Source: Pseudomonas triticifolii (GTDB taxonomy: Bacteria; Pseudomonadota; Gammaproteobacteria; Pseudomonadales; Pseudomonadaceae). From it: a stretch of 64,000 nt of DNA. Positions within the stretch are counted from its first letter, which is position 1, and every line of letters begins with the position of its first letter. The notes beneath the pieces are model-generated. The model was not told the origin of the DNA and ran no database searches. It worked only from the letters and a program-made list of their open reading frames with translations. The position numbers were made by a program, and so were the translations under genes. This document shows positions 34,505-42,475 of the stretch, one piece after another. Where the stretch lies: contig NZ_JACONV010000001.1 in the NCBI RefSeq assembly GCF_014358015.1, positions 372,001 to 436,000 on the forward strand, read 5' to 3'.

Positions 34505-35530
34505 TTAGTGGGTGGTGTAGCTGTGGGTCCAGGTGCCGCCGCCCTGGTAATGTGCGGCGAAGTCAGTCATGGCGATGACTGATACACCAAACCAGGGGTC
34601 TGCTATCGAGAGGGTTGCAGGCGGCGCGGCTGGAGCAGGCGTTGGTGCAGATGCAGGTGTAGATGCAGGTGCGACCGGCGCTGACAACGCGGGGGCTGCA
34701 GCGGGTACGTTGGTGTTGTAGCCATAAATCGCTACAAAGTGGCCGCCGCCACCGTTCCATCCAATCCGCGCGCCCAGTGGATGTCTGGCATCAATCTCAC
34801 CCATGATCTGGGCCAATGTGAACGCCTGTTCGTACCAATTGTTCAAGTGCCCGACCCAGCTGAGTGCCAGGTTCAGGAAGTAGGGCTGATTACACGCCCC
34901 TGAGCTGCCATTCACGCAGCAGTTATTACTATCCCCGAAGGCCTGATTGGCCAGAGCACATTGAGTCGCAGGGTTGCCCAGGTCGTAAAAAAGAGCGGTA
35001 CTGACCGAAACCGCCGCCCAGCACCAGTTGGTTTGTTGCTGTGGTTGCATCGCAAACGGCAGGGTCAGCGATGTCTGTGCAACCGCTGCATTTACTGGAG
35101 CCGGGGCGTCCCAGTTCTGCTGATTGTCCAGCGCAGACGCTGCACTTTGACCGGAGACACCCGCATCGCCCCCCAGCCCATCATCGGGGGCTGCCGGGGT
35201 AATGGGTGTCACTGGATTGTTCTGCGGCGGCGGTGCCGATTGGGTGGTCGCCAGTACGCCAAACACCGGATCCACCGCAAAATGAATGATCGCGTTAGGG
35301 TCGGTCACGATCAGAATGGCCGTCTGGTCCTGCGCGCTGGTGAGCTGCGCCCCGGTAGCGGTAATCGCCAGCACACTCCAGGGGCTGGTTTCAGAATCGG
35401 TGGGATGGCTAACAGACCCGCCGCCTCCGGGTACTGTGAGTTTGTTGGTGGTACCGGCACCGTCGGTAATCTTGCAGGTGACGATGGCGTCCGCATCCGA
35501 GACATTGTTGACGAGCGTTAAGTTTGTCAT
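34505..35530 (-). CDS. Beta-domain/papain-like cysteine protease fusion
   Basis: A 341-aa protein. Residues 1-95 form a beta domain resembling those of the two proteins encoded just upstream. A Pro/Ala-rich linker (about 98-160) leads to a papain-like (C39/C70-type) domain. The catalytic Cys is C170 in QQTNWCWAAVS, the His is H264 in GGGHFVAIYGY, and the acidic third residue is D311 in IADPWFG, in the right order. Between H264 and D311 there is an insertion rich in Ala, Pro and Ser (about 275-305), unusual inside a catalytic domain. Cys pairs (CC at 204-205, C191, C213) might form disulfides outside the cell. There is no classical signal peptide. The start overlaps the upstream gene stop by 4 nt. 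Role: self-processing or an effector protease. Confidence 0.85.
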   Translation of the reverse strand: MTNLTLVNNVSDADAIVTCKITDGAGTTNKLTVPGGGGSVSHPTDSETSPWSVLAITATGAQLTSAQDQTAILIVTDPNAIIHFAVDPVFGVLATTQSAPPPQNNPVTPITPAAPDDGLGGDAGVSGQSAASALDNQQNWDAPAPVNAAVAQTSLTLPFAMQPQQQTNWCWAAVSVSTALFYDLGNPATQCALANQAFGDSNNCCVNGSSGACNQPYFLNLALSWVGHLNNWYEQAFTLAQIMGEIDARHPLGARIGWNGGGGHFVAIYGYNTNVPAAAPALSAPVAPASTPASAPTPAPAAPPATLSIADPWFGVSVIAMTDFAAHYQGGGTWTHSYTTH

Positions 35531-36147
35531 GCCTTTATCCTTTGGTTGTCGTGCGCTGAGCTGCCCTTCCCGTCCTTGCTGTGCGGCACCAGGCTTACTA
35601 TCGCAACACCGTCGTAGCCCTGGGATGAGCTGTCGATCAGCAGGTCACTGGACCAGTCCTTGATTGCAATCCGCGCCGTGGTTATCCCGTTCATGATCGC
35701 CGCCACCTCGACACCTCTGAAGTTCAGCGTGCTGCTGCCCGACGTGTCGAGTGCCGACGTCAGCACAAACGGGCTGTGCAGGTACCTGGCTTCGATCAGC
35801 ACCTTGCCTGAACACAGGTTGTGCACGTCGATGTCACTGATCGTATCGCCAGGCTCGATATCAAGGTCGAAGCGCACGCTCCCCTCGTCAGCCAGCATGC
35901 GCGTCACCAGCCGCTTGGCCTTTGAGCAGATTCGGGTGCGAATCCGATAGGTCACGCGACTGACTGGATCGATAAACACAACACAGATGTCTATTTCTGC
36001 GTGGACTGGATCGGGTACCGAGAGCTCGGAACCCGATGCCAGCCAGACGTCCCAGATCAAATGTGCCCCGCGATAAAACCGCAATTGCACCGGGCAGCCA
36101 CTTCTGTTGAGTACCTCAAGTGCAGTCGACTGAGCGTGTGGAGTCAT
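35527..36147 (-). CDS. Hypothetical beta-rich protein with two related domains
   Basis: A 206-aa protein I do not recognise. Two halves look like copies of one beta module: LEVLNRSGCPVQLRFYRG through about residue 70, and IDVHNLCSGKVLIEARYL through about 170. Each has N-x-x-x-x-x-V near its start and a V-E-V/I-x-I strand later. It resembles the neighbouring 181-aa protein and the N-terminus of the protease fusion. No signal peptide or enzyme motif. It overlaps the protease gene by 4 nt (ATGA), so these two are made together, suggesting a complex. Confidence 0.78.
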   Translation of the reverse strand: MTPHAQSTALEVLNRSGCPVQLRFYRGAHLIWDVWLASGSELSVPDPVHAEIDICVVFIDPVSRVTYRIRTRICSKAKRLVTRMLADEGSVRFDLDIEPGDTISDIDVHNLCSGKVLIEARYLHSPFVLTSALDTSGSSTLNFRGVEVAAIMNGITTARIAIKDWSSDLLIDSSSQGYDGVAIVSLVPHSKDGKGSSAHDNQRIKA

Positions 36148-36213
36148 AGAAAGGGTCCTGGCAGGATGAAGCCGCCGGGCTGACGTATTGCCAGCCCGGC
36201 AGCGCCAATCGGA

Positions 36214-36759
36214 TCAGGCAGCGCTCAACGAGAAGTAACCGCCTTCCAGTACCGAGCCATTGACGGTTGCGGTAACGGTCGCATTCGGGTTGCTGGTTAC
36301 CAGAGTCGAGGTGGTTACGCCTTCGATCACCGCATAAATGAAGAAAGTGTTGCTGATGTCCAGCGTCTGGTTTTCAGTGCTGCTGTCGACCACGACGCTT
36401 TGCAGAGGCTTGCCGTCCTTGCGGATCGTGAAGGTCACCGGGTTGATGCAGGTTTTCTGAAAGGCCAGTTGGTCGGCCACAGAACTTGGGAACTCCTGCA
36501 CATCGAACTCGTAAGTGCCTTGCGCCGGCACCTGAAGCACTTGCGCCAGGAACCCCATGCTGCCATTGACCGAAATAGGCGCCGAGGTGTAGGTGTTGCC
36601 GTCAATCAGCGTGGTCGCAACGACTTCATAAACGTCGTTGGTTGGCACGGTCATGCTTGCGCCTGGGGTAATGGCCGGCAGACGGGCAATGACTTGAGCG
36701 CCTTTCTTGATGACATACTGGGCGTCGTAGCTGGTGGTGTTACGCAATACAAGACTCAT
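36214..36759 (-). CDS. Hypothetical protein with duplicated beta domain
   Basis: A 181-aa protein, first gene of the leftward operon, with a strong AAGGAG ribosome site before ATG 36759. It contains an internal duplication. AQYVIKKGAQVIARL (residues 13-27) parallels VTFTIRKDGKPLQSV, and the following strands (PGASMTVPTNDVYEVVATTL and ENQTLDISNTFFIYAVIEG) also match. Each copy is an all-beta unit of about 80 residues. No signal peptide, no enzyme motif. I do not recognise the family. Its promoter region faces the STAND regulator gene, so it is the likely controlled promoter. Confidence 0.78.
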   Translation of the reverse strand: MSLVLRNTTSYDAQYVIKKGAQVIARLPAITPGASMTVPTNDVYEVVATTLIDGNTYTSAPISVNGSMGFLAQVLQVPAQGTYEFDVQEFPSSVADQLAFQKTCINPVTFTIRKDGKPLQSVVVDSSTENQTLDISNTFFIYAVIEGVTTSTLVTSNPNATVTATVNGSVLEGGYFSLSAA

Positions 36760-36954
36760 GAAAACTCCTTGGAGACAGGGTTAGCCACAAACCGACTGGT
36801 TTATGGTCGTTACTCGTTACCAGCTTCCAATACAAGACTGAGAACTGCTGGGTCAGTATTTCGAGGTGTATCCATAAAGGTCTCCATCCTGGAATGAGTC
36901 GCTGGAGTGTTGACCTGAAGGCAGAGCAACTTTCAGCTTTCGGCAGCACTTGCG

Positions 36955-36994
36955 TCCTTAAACGGCCTGAAATCTGCAGGCGTCACTCCTTAAA
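36955..36994. promoter_or_regulatory. Direct repeat in the divergent promoter of the STAND regulator
   Basis: TCCTTAAA occurs at 36955-36962 and again at 36987-36994, 32 bp apart (three helical turns), a geometry suited to OmpR-type winged-helix proteins that bind direct repeats. Separately, CAATACAAGACT is repeated at 36745-36756 and 36828-36839. Confidence 0.35.
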
Positions 36995-37040
36995 TAATCT
37001 GAACCCTGTCCGCAGCCACGTTTTTGGGGAGACCATTGAA

Positions 37041-39587
37041 GTGAATTACCGCTTTGGACGATTTGAGGTCCGGCCTGCAGAGCGCTCGCTGTACATCGAT
37101 GGGCAACTGACCGCGTTGGGCGCCCGTGCCTTTGACGTGTTGGTGACGCTGATCGAGCGTCGTGATCGGTTGGTCACCAAAAGCGAGCTGCTGGACCTGG
37201 TGTGGCCCAACCTGTTTGTCGAGGAGAACAACCTGCAGGTGCAGGTATCGAGCTTGCGCAAACTGCTGGGGCCTCAGGTACTGGCTACCGTTGCCGGTCA
37301 GGGTTATCGCTTTGCAATGGCGCTTGATGAACACACTCGGCATATCGCCCCGCCGCTGCCCGCAAAGCACAGCGTGAAGAGCATCCTGCCGCCACCGCGC
37401 CGTTTACTGGGCCGCGACGAGGAACTCGACGATCTGCTTGCGCAGTTGCGTGATTACTCTCTTGTCTCCATCGTGGGCGCTGCTGGCGTCGGCAAGACGC
37501 TGCTGGCGCTTGCGGCGTTGCACGCTCCGTCGCGTGGGTGCTCGAACGCAGACGTATGGCTGGATTTATCCAGCGTCAGTGATCCTTCGCAGCTACCCGT
37601 CACACTGGCTGACAGGATCGGCGTTTCTATCGCTGACGACGATCCCTTTGCCGCGCTGATTGATGCATTGCAGTTCAGGCAGATGCTGCTGGTACTGGAC
37701 GGCGCTGAGCATCTGCTTGAAGCGGTCGCCCGGTTTGCCAGGCTGATCAGCGTCAAGGCGCAAGGCGTGAAGCTGCTTGTCACCAGCCAGGTCGCGTTGA
37801 AGATGGACGGCGAACGCGTGATGCGCCTCACCGGTTTATCGGTTCCCGAGGTGGGAGCCAGCGTCGAGCAAGCCAGGCGACTCGGCTCGGTCATGCTGTT
37901 TGTCGATCAGGCGCAAGCGAGCGACCGAACCTTCAGCGTCACAGAACAGAACGTTGCGACGGTGATCTCTGTGTGTCGGCGTCTGGATGGCATTGCCCTG
38001 GCAATCAAACTGGCGGCCGCACGGTTGCCGCTGCTGGGTCTGGACGGCGTCGAGTCACAGTTGGGCGAGCGTCTCAAGCTGCTCAGCGGCGGCAGTCGTG
38101 GCAGCGAATATGGCGCTGACTCAAGAAACGCAACCCTTGTGGCGTCCCTTAGCTGGAGCCATAGCCTGCTGTCACCCGCCGAGCAATCGCTGTTTCGCCG
38201 CTGCTCAGTGTTCGTCGGCGGCTTCACACTGGAGTTGGCCTGCGCCGTTTGTGACCCGTCCACGGTTGAAAAGTGGGACGTGATCAACGCCCTTGAGAGT
38301 CTGGTTGATCGATCACTGATCGTTGTGGCGGAAGGCGACGCGCATCGTTTTCGTTTGTCGGAATACGCGTACGAGTACGGCAGAGTGATGCTTGAAGCAG
38401 CAGGAGAAATCGTCTCGGTGCACAACCGCCATGCGCAAGCGTGTGCAGAGTTGATGGACCGTGCGTATGCTGCTTACTGGCAGGAAGCCGATCAACCCTG
38501 GCTTCAGCTATGGAGAGCGGAAATAGACAACATGCGTGCCGCGCTGGACTGGAGTCTGCTGCATCGCCCCGACCTCGCCGTGAGGCTGATGGGTGCCGTG
38601 AGCCCACTGTTCATGCTGCTGGACCTGGCGGCTGAAGGCAGGACTCGCTGCCAGTCTATCGAACCCACTGCTTTGAGCTTGATAGAGGCTGCGCTTCACT
38701 CCGACTCCATGGAGCTGGAGATCCTGTTGGCCAGGTACTGGCTGGCCAGGGCGTGGTTACAGATTGGCGTATCGCCTTTCTGGATGAGCCAGTATGCCTT
38801 GACCGCTGAGGTTCATTACCGGGCTGCCGATGATCCTCAGGGGGTCTTCCTGGCGCTGTGCTGTGCCGCACACAGTCAGGCATTGCCCGCCGCTCATGCG
38901 CGTCAGGTCCAGGATGAAATTACCGAACGGGTGCAACCGCAGTGGTCAGCGAGAATTCGCGCACAGCGATTGCTGGCTGAGGCCGGGTTCTATCGACAAA
39001 GTCACCAATGGGCCGACGTCCGATTCCCTCTCGAATCGCTTCACTGGCTCGCCACCTCCGCAGAACTCGACAGCCTCGTATTGACAGCCATCAGGGGGCT
39101 GGCAGAACGCAATCTGGTATTGGGGGATCACGAAGCCGCATTGCACGCCGGCCAGGCCCTGATCGGCCGTCCGGGAGGGGCTGAGCACGATGCCTGCCTG
39201 CAGGACCTGGCAATCATCGCCACCGCCCAGATGTTTCTGGGACGCACAGACGAAGCGCGCATTGCGCTGAGCGACTTCATCGCCAACGCCATGCGGCAGG
39301 ACTGGACAGGGTTCGGTCTCTACGCTGACCTGCTGGCCTTGCTGGCCGCCAGTGAAGATCGTGCCGTCGACGCTGCGCGTCTGTTGGGGTTTGCAAACGC
39401 TGTTTGCGACCCGGCACACGCGCAGTGCCTTAGCGTCGCACAGGTGCGCTCGCGAAGCAGTCGGATGATCGCGCAGCGACTCGACGCTTCGATGCTCAGG
39501 CGTCTGATGTCTGAAGGCGCACGCATGGATCGCGAGGCGGCCTGCGCGCTCGCACTGGCTGAATCTGAAGCAAGAAATCCTGTTTGA
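37041..39587 (+). CDS. Winged-helix/STAND NTPase/TPR transcription regulator
   Basis: An 848-aa regulator. Residues about 1-95 are an OmpR/PhoB-type DNA-binding winged helix (VNYRFGRFEVRPAERSLY). Residues about 125-430 are a STAND/NB-ARC-like ATPase with Walker A GAAGVGKT and Walker B LLVLDGAEH. The rest (about 480-840) is helical and TPR-like. Such proteins switch from inactive monomer to active oligomer on ligand and ATP binding. I prefer GTG 37041, which has GGGGAG upstream and places the winged helix at the very N-terminus; ATG 36894 is possible but adds 49 unrelated residues. It is divergent from the beta-repeat/protease/endolysin operon and followed by the tail-collar gene. Confidence 0.88.
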   Translation: MNYRFGRFEVRPAERSLYIDGQLTALGARAFDVLVTLIERRDRLVTKSELLDLVWPNLFVEENNLQVQVSSLRKLLGPQVLATVAGQGYRFAMALDEHTRHIAPPLPAKHSVKSILPPPRRLLGRDEELDDLLAQLRDYSLVSIVGAAGVGKTLLALAALHAPSRGCSNADVWLDLSSVSDPSQLPVTLADRIGVSIADDDPFAALIDALQFRQMLLVLDGAEHLLEAVARFARLISVKAQGVKLLVTSQVALKMDGERVMRLTGLSVPEVGASVEQARRLGSVMLFVDQAQASDRTFSVTEQNVATVISVCRRLDGIALAIKLAAARLPLLGLDGVESQLGERLKLLSGGSRGSEYGADSRNATLVASLSWSHSLLSPAEQSLFRRCSVFVGGFTLELACAVCDPSTVEKWDVINALESLVDRSLIVVAEGDAHRFRLSEYAYEYGRVMLEAAGEIVSVHNRHAQACAELMDRAYAAYWQEADQPWLQLWRAEIDNMRAALDWSLLHRPDLAVRLMGAVSPLFMLLDLAAEGRTRCQSIEPTALSLIEAALHSDSMELEILLARYWLARAWLQIGVSPFWMSQYALTAEVHYRAADDPQGVFLALCCAAHSQALPAAHARQVQDEITERVQPQWSARIRAQRLLAEAGFYRQSHQWADVRFPLESLHWLATSAELDSLVLTAIRGLAERNLVLGDHEAALHAGQALIGRPGGAEHDACLQDLAIIATAQMFLGRTDEARIALSDFIANAMRQDWTGFGLYADLLALLAASEDRAVDAARLLGFANAVCDPAHAQCLSVAQVRSRSSRMIAQRLDASMLRRLMSEGARMDREAACALALAESEARNPV

Positions 39588-39692
39588 CGATTGATGCTAA
39601 TGCGCCATGATGCTCTGATGATGAACCGTCTGAAAGACTGACAGGACTGTACCTGTTGGCCATCCCACAAGCCGGTCTACAAGGATAAATGG

Positions 39693-40268
39693 ATGAAACC
39701 CTATGACCTCTTACCCGTGGGATCAGTGATCGCCTACGCAGGGCCTCTGGCCAATACCGATACCGCCGATGGTATCAATCTCGATCAGATCCGCGCCAAC
39801 CTCGCTCAGGCAGGCTGGCTGTTCTGCGACGGCAGCGCCATGCCTCGCGACGCGTTCCGGGAGCTTTTCGGTGTTATCGGCACCGCCTATGGTTACCCGG
39901 ATCAGACGGCGTTCTACCTCCCGGACCTGCGTGGCCGGTTCATTCGCGGCGTGGATGGCGGCAGCGGCCACGACCCGGAGCAGGCAAAACGCGCTGCGAC
40001 GGCGCCAGACGGCAAGACCGGGAATACCGGCAACAAGGTGGGTTCCTTGCAAACGGATGCGTTCCAGGGGCATGAGCACAATTACACAGCGATGATTCCC
40101 GGTGAGCTCATCGCCCAACCCGGAGAGGGTGTTCCCGTCTATGTGCCCAACACCGAGCCGACGCCTACTACCGATATGGATCAGGAAGACTCCGACGGCA
40201 AACCACGCACCTCTTCGGAAACACGCCCCGTCAATCTCTACCTCAATTACATCATTCGTTACCGCTGA
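39693..40268 (+). CDS. Phage tail collar-domain protein
   Basis: A 191-aa protein with a tail-collar domain: PVGSVIAYAGPL at the N-terminus, GWLFCDGSAM, FGVIGTAYG, then FYLPDLRGRFIRGVDGG, all hallmarks of the collar/MdpB family found at tips of phage fibres and contractile devices. The C-terminal part ends RPVNLYLNYIIRYR, again typical. It lacks the long coiled fibre that usually precedes the collar domain. It lies 105 bp after the STAND regulator gene on the same strand and faces away from the endolysin operon, but likely belongs with it as a receptor-binding or surface component. Confidence 0.88.
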   Translation: MKPYDLLPVGSVIAYAGPLANTDTADGINLDQIRANLAQAGWLFCDGSAMPRDAFRELFGVIGTAYGYPDQTAFYLPDLRGRFIRGVDGGSGHDPEQAKRAATAPDGKTGNTGNKVGSLQTDAFQGHEHNYTAMIPGELIAQPGEGVPVYVPNTEPTPTTDMDQEDSDGKPRTSSETRPVNLYLNYIIRYR

Positions 40269-40400
40269 GCTGTCAGTCCTGAAAGGCGATCCATGACAGT
40301 AAGTCGCAGACCGGACCTTGACCGGGCCATAGGCTGTTGTCCCGGATCAATCCTGATTTTTCCGGAACTCTCCCGGCAAACATGGTTCTAGAAACCCTTC

Positions 40401-40430
40401 GCCGATGCGCAGTTGGCATCGGCCGTTTTT
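40401..40430 (+). terminator. Intrinsic terminator or attenuator just before MFS gene
   Basis: GCCGATGC (40401-40408) and GCATCGGC (40416-40423) are perfect 8-bp arms with a 7-nt loop, followed by CG and five Ts. It lies 133 nt after the collar-gene stop but only 32 nt before the next ATG (40463), so it may end the collar transcript or attenuate the MFS gene. Confidence 0.7.
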
Positions 40431-40462
40431 CGTTGGGTAGCCTTTTTAGATTGGAGCGACGC

Positions 40463-41650
40463 ATGTCGATACAGCAACAACCTGGGCACGTCTTGCCCGC
40501 GCGCGCCGCTGGCAAGATGGAAGCGGCCATGGCCGTTGGCAGCTTCGCCATCGGTACGGGCGAATTTGCAATCATGGGGTTGATGCCTGACATCGCCAAA
40601 AACCTGCACCTGAGCGAGCCGCAGGTGGGGCATGCGATCAGCGCCTACGCGCTTGGCGTAATGGTAGGTGCCCCGCTGCTGACTATCCTGGGCGCAAAGC
40701 TGTTGCGCAAGCACATGCTGTTGCTGCTGATGGCGCTGTATGCGTTGGGTAACGTGGCCACGGCCTTTACCCCGACTTTCGGCAGCCTGGTGGCCTTTCG
40801 TTTCATCAGTGGCCTGCCCCATGGCGCTTACTTCGGTATTGCCGCAGTCGTGGCGTCGAGCATGGTGCCTGACAATCAACGCGCCGGAGCCGTAGCGCGC
40901 GTCATGATGGGCCTGACCCTGGCAATGTTGCTGGGTAACCCGATAGCGACCTTTCTTGGTCAGTTTTTCGGCTGGCGCTCGGCCTTCGCGTTGGTGGGCT
41001 TGATTGCCCTCTGCACCATTGCACTGGTATGGCACTTCGTACCTGATCGCCACGACGAGCCGCGCAGTGATCCACGCAAGGAACTGGGTGCGTTCACCAA
41101 ACCACAGGTCTGGATGGCGCTTGCCATCGGTGCCGTCGGCTTTGCCGGGATGTTCTGCGTGTTCAGTTATCTGGCCCCCACCATGCTCGAAGTGACCCGC
41201 GTGTCACCCCAATGGATTCCCTTTGGACTGGCGGCATTCGGCGTGGGCGGCATCATCGGCAACATTGCAGGCGGCAAACTGTTCGACCGCATGCAGTTCA
41301 AGGCCGTTGGCGTCTTGTTGATCTGGTCAATGGCCGTCCTGTTGTTCTTCCCGTTCGCTGCAGGCTCTCTGTGGGGCGTGTTGCTGGGCATCGCTCTGGT
41401 CGGCACGATGGTCGCACTGGCTGCGCCACTGCAGATTCGTCTGATGGACATCGCCCACGAAGCACCGAGCCTGGCGGCGGCGTCCAACCATGCCGCCTTC
41501 AACCTGGCCAATGCGCTGGGCCCATGGTTTGGTGGTATGGCGATCAGCGCAGGCCTCGGCTGGACGAGCACCGGCTACATCGGAGCAGTTTGTGCACTGG
41601 CGGGGTTGGGTGTTTACCTGATGGCGCGTCGTATGAAGGGCGGGAACTAG
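40463..41650 (+). CDS. MFS transporter (AraJ-like arabinose/drug efflux family)
   Basis: A 395-aa, 12-segment DHA1 transporter with the family opening SFAIGTGEFAIMGLMPDIAKN and the loop GAKLLRKHMLL between helices 2 and 3. The RFISGLPHGAYFGIAAVVAS stretch matches AraJ-like exporters. It probably exports a sugar or toxic small molecule. ATG 40463 has TTGGAG at 7 nt; the frame is open back to 40337, but that leader contains the terminator hairpin. The placement of the hairpin hints at transcription attenuation. Confidence 0.9.
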   Translation: MSIQQQPGHVLPARAAGKMEAAMAVGSFAIGTGEFAIMGLMPDIAKNLHLSEPQVGHAISAYALGVMVGAPLLTILGAKLLRKHMLLLLMALYALGNVATAFTPTFGSLVAFRFISGLPHGAYFGIAAVVASSMVPDNQRAGAVARVMMGLTLAMLLGNPIATFLGQFFGWRSAFALVGLIALCTIALVWHFVPDRHDEPRSDPRKELGAFTKPQVWMALAIGAVGFAGMFCVFSYLAPTMLEVTRVSPQWIPFGLAAFGVGGIIGNIAGGKLFDRMQFKAVGVLLIWSMAVLLFFPFAAGSLWGVLLGIALVGTMVALAAPLQIRLMDIAHEAPSLAAASNHAAFNLANALGPWFGGMAISAGLGWTSTGYIGAVCALAGLGVYLMARRMKGGN

Positions 41651-41665
41651 AAACCCGAGCGGGTC

Positions 41666-41683
41666 GGGCGGGTCTGCCCGCCC
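41666..41683. terminator. Hairpin after the MFS gene
   Basis: GGGCGGG (41666-41672) and CCCGCCC (41677-41683) form a 7-bp GC stem with a 4-nt loop, 16 nt after the MFS stop. No U-run follows, so its efficiency is uncertain. Confidence 0.4.
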
Positions 41684-41905
41684 CACTGGGGGCAGAACAC
41701 ATTGCAGCGATTGTCCCTCAAGGTCGGTATCGTCTCCAATCAGTCAGCAGTGGCTAATCAGGCCGCTAGTCCGGCTCTAACGGTGCGATTTTCAGAAAAA
41801 TATGAATTTTTCGCCCCCCGTTTTGCTCATATCAGCATGAGCAACGATTCAATCCAACGTTGCAGTGTTTTTGAACGCAAAACGGCAAGGCTGAGGGAAC
41901 GAGAA

Positions 41906-42343
41906 ATGGCTCAATCAGAGCAGTATGGGGAATCTGCGCAAGGTGAAGGCCTGGTGCTGGTCGTTGAAGACGAACAGACAATCCGCGACTTCGTCTGCGA
42001 GATCCTTGAAACTGATGTCGGGCTGCGCACGAAGGCAGTGGAAAACGCCGACGAGGCGATGAAATACCTCCAGCAACACACCGACAGGGTTGCGTTGCTG
42101 CTGACTGACGTGCGCATGCCTGGCAGCATGGACGGCATTGCACTGGCCAACATCGTGGGCGCGCAGTGGTCGCATATCCCTGTCGTGGTGATGTCAGGCC
42201 ACGGTACACCGGGCAGCGACCAGTTGAAGGACGACGTGTTGTTCATCGCCAAGCCCTGGACGATCACCCACCTGGTCAACGGCATCATGGACAGCCTGGG
42301 TGCCGGAGGTCTTGCCAAGGTTTCAATGGATGACCCGACCTGA
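41906..42343 (+). CDS. Single-domain response regulator (CheY-like receiver)
   Basis: A 145-aa protein made only of a receiver domain. The acidic pocket is E21-D22 (VVEDEQ), the phospho-acceptor is D68 (LLTDVRMPG), the switch Ser is in VVMSGHG and the Lys in IAKPW. There is no output domain, so it passes a phosphoryl group or binds a partner rather than DNA. ATG 41906 has GAGGGA upstream; the frame extends to 41702 without family similarity. No histidine kinase gene is nearby, so its partner is unknown. It converges on the TonB receptor gene. Confidence 0.9.
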   Translation: MAQSEQYGESAQGEGLVLVVEDEQTIRDFVCEILETDVGLRTKAVENADEAMKYLQQHTDRVALLLTDVRMPGSMDGIALANIVGAQWSHIPVVVMSGHGTPGSDQLKDDVLFIAKPWTITHLVNGIMDSLGAGGLAKVSMDDPT

Positions 42344-42379
42344 GCGTCTCTGCGCCACAACCACATTGTGTGAATAACG

Positions 42380-42409
42380 CGCGATGCAGCCCGGACAGGG
42401 TGCATCGCG
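42380..42409. terminator. Bidirectional hairpin between response regulator and TonB receptor
   Basis: CGCGATGCA (42380-42388) pairs with TGCATCGCG (42401-42409), with an extra CCC/GGG pairing inside the loop. It lies between two convergent stops (42343 and 42476). There is no long U-run. Confidence 0.55.
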
Positions 42410-42475
42410 GGTTGTCAGATCGATCCATTCGACGGTTTTCCCGTCACCTGAGCAAACTGGCGTCGACGCCTGCGA

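Noticed and set aside
34505..35530. Identification of the protease as AvrRpt2
   Set aside because: The Cys motif is NWCWAAVS, the N-terminus is a different beta domain, and overall similarity is limited to the papain-like core.
30345..40268. Complete prophage or R-type tailocin
   Set aside because: No integrase, terminase, capsid, sheath, tube, baseplate or holin genes, and no attachment-site repeats were seen.
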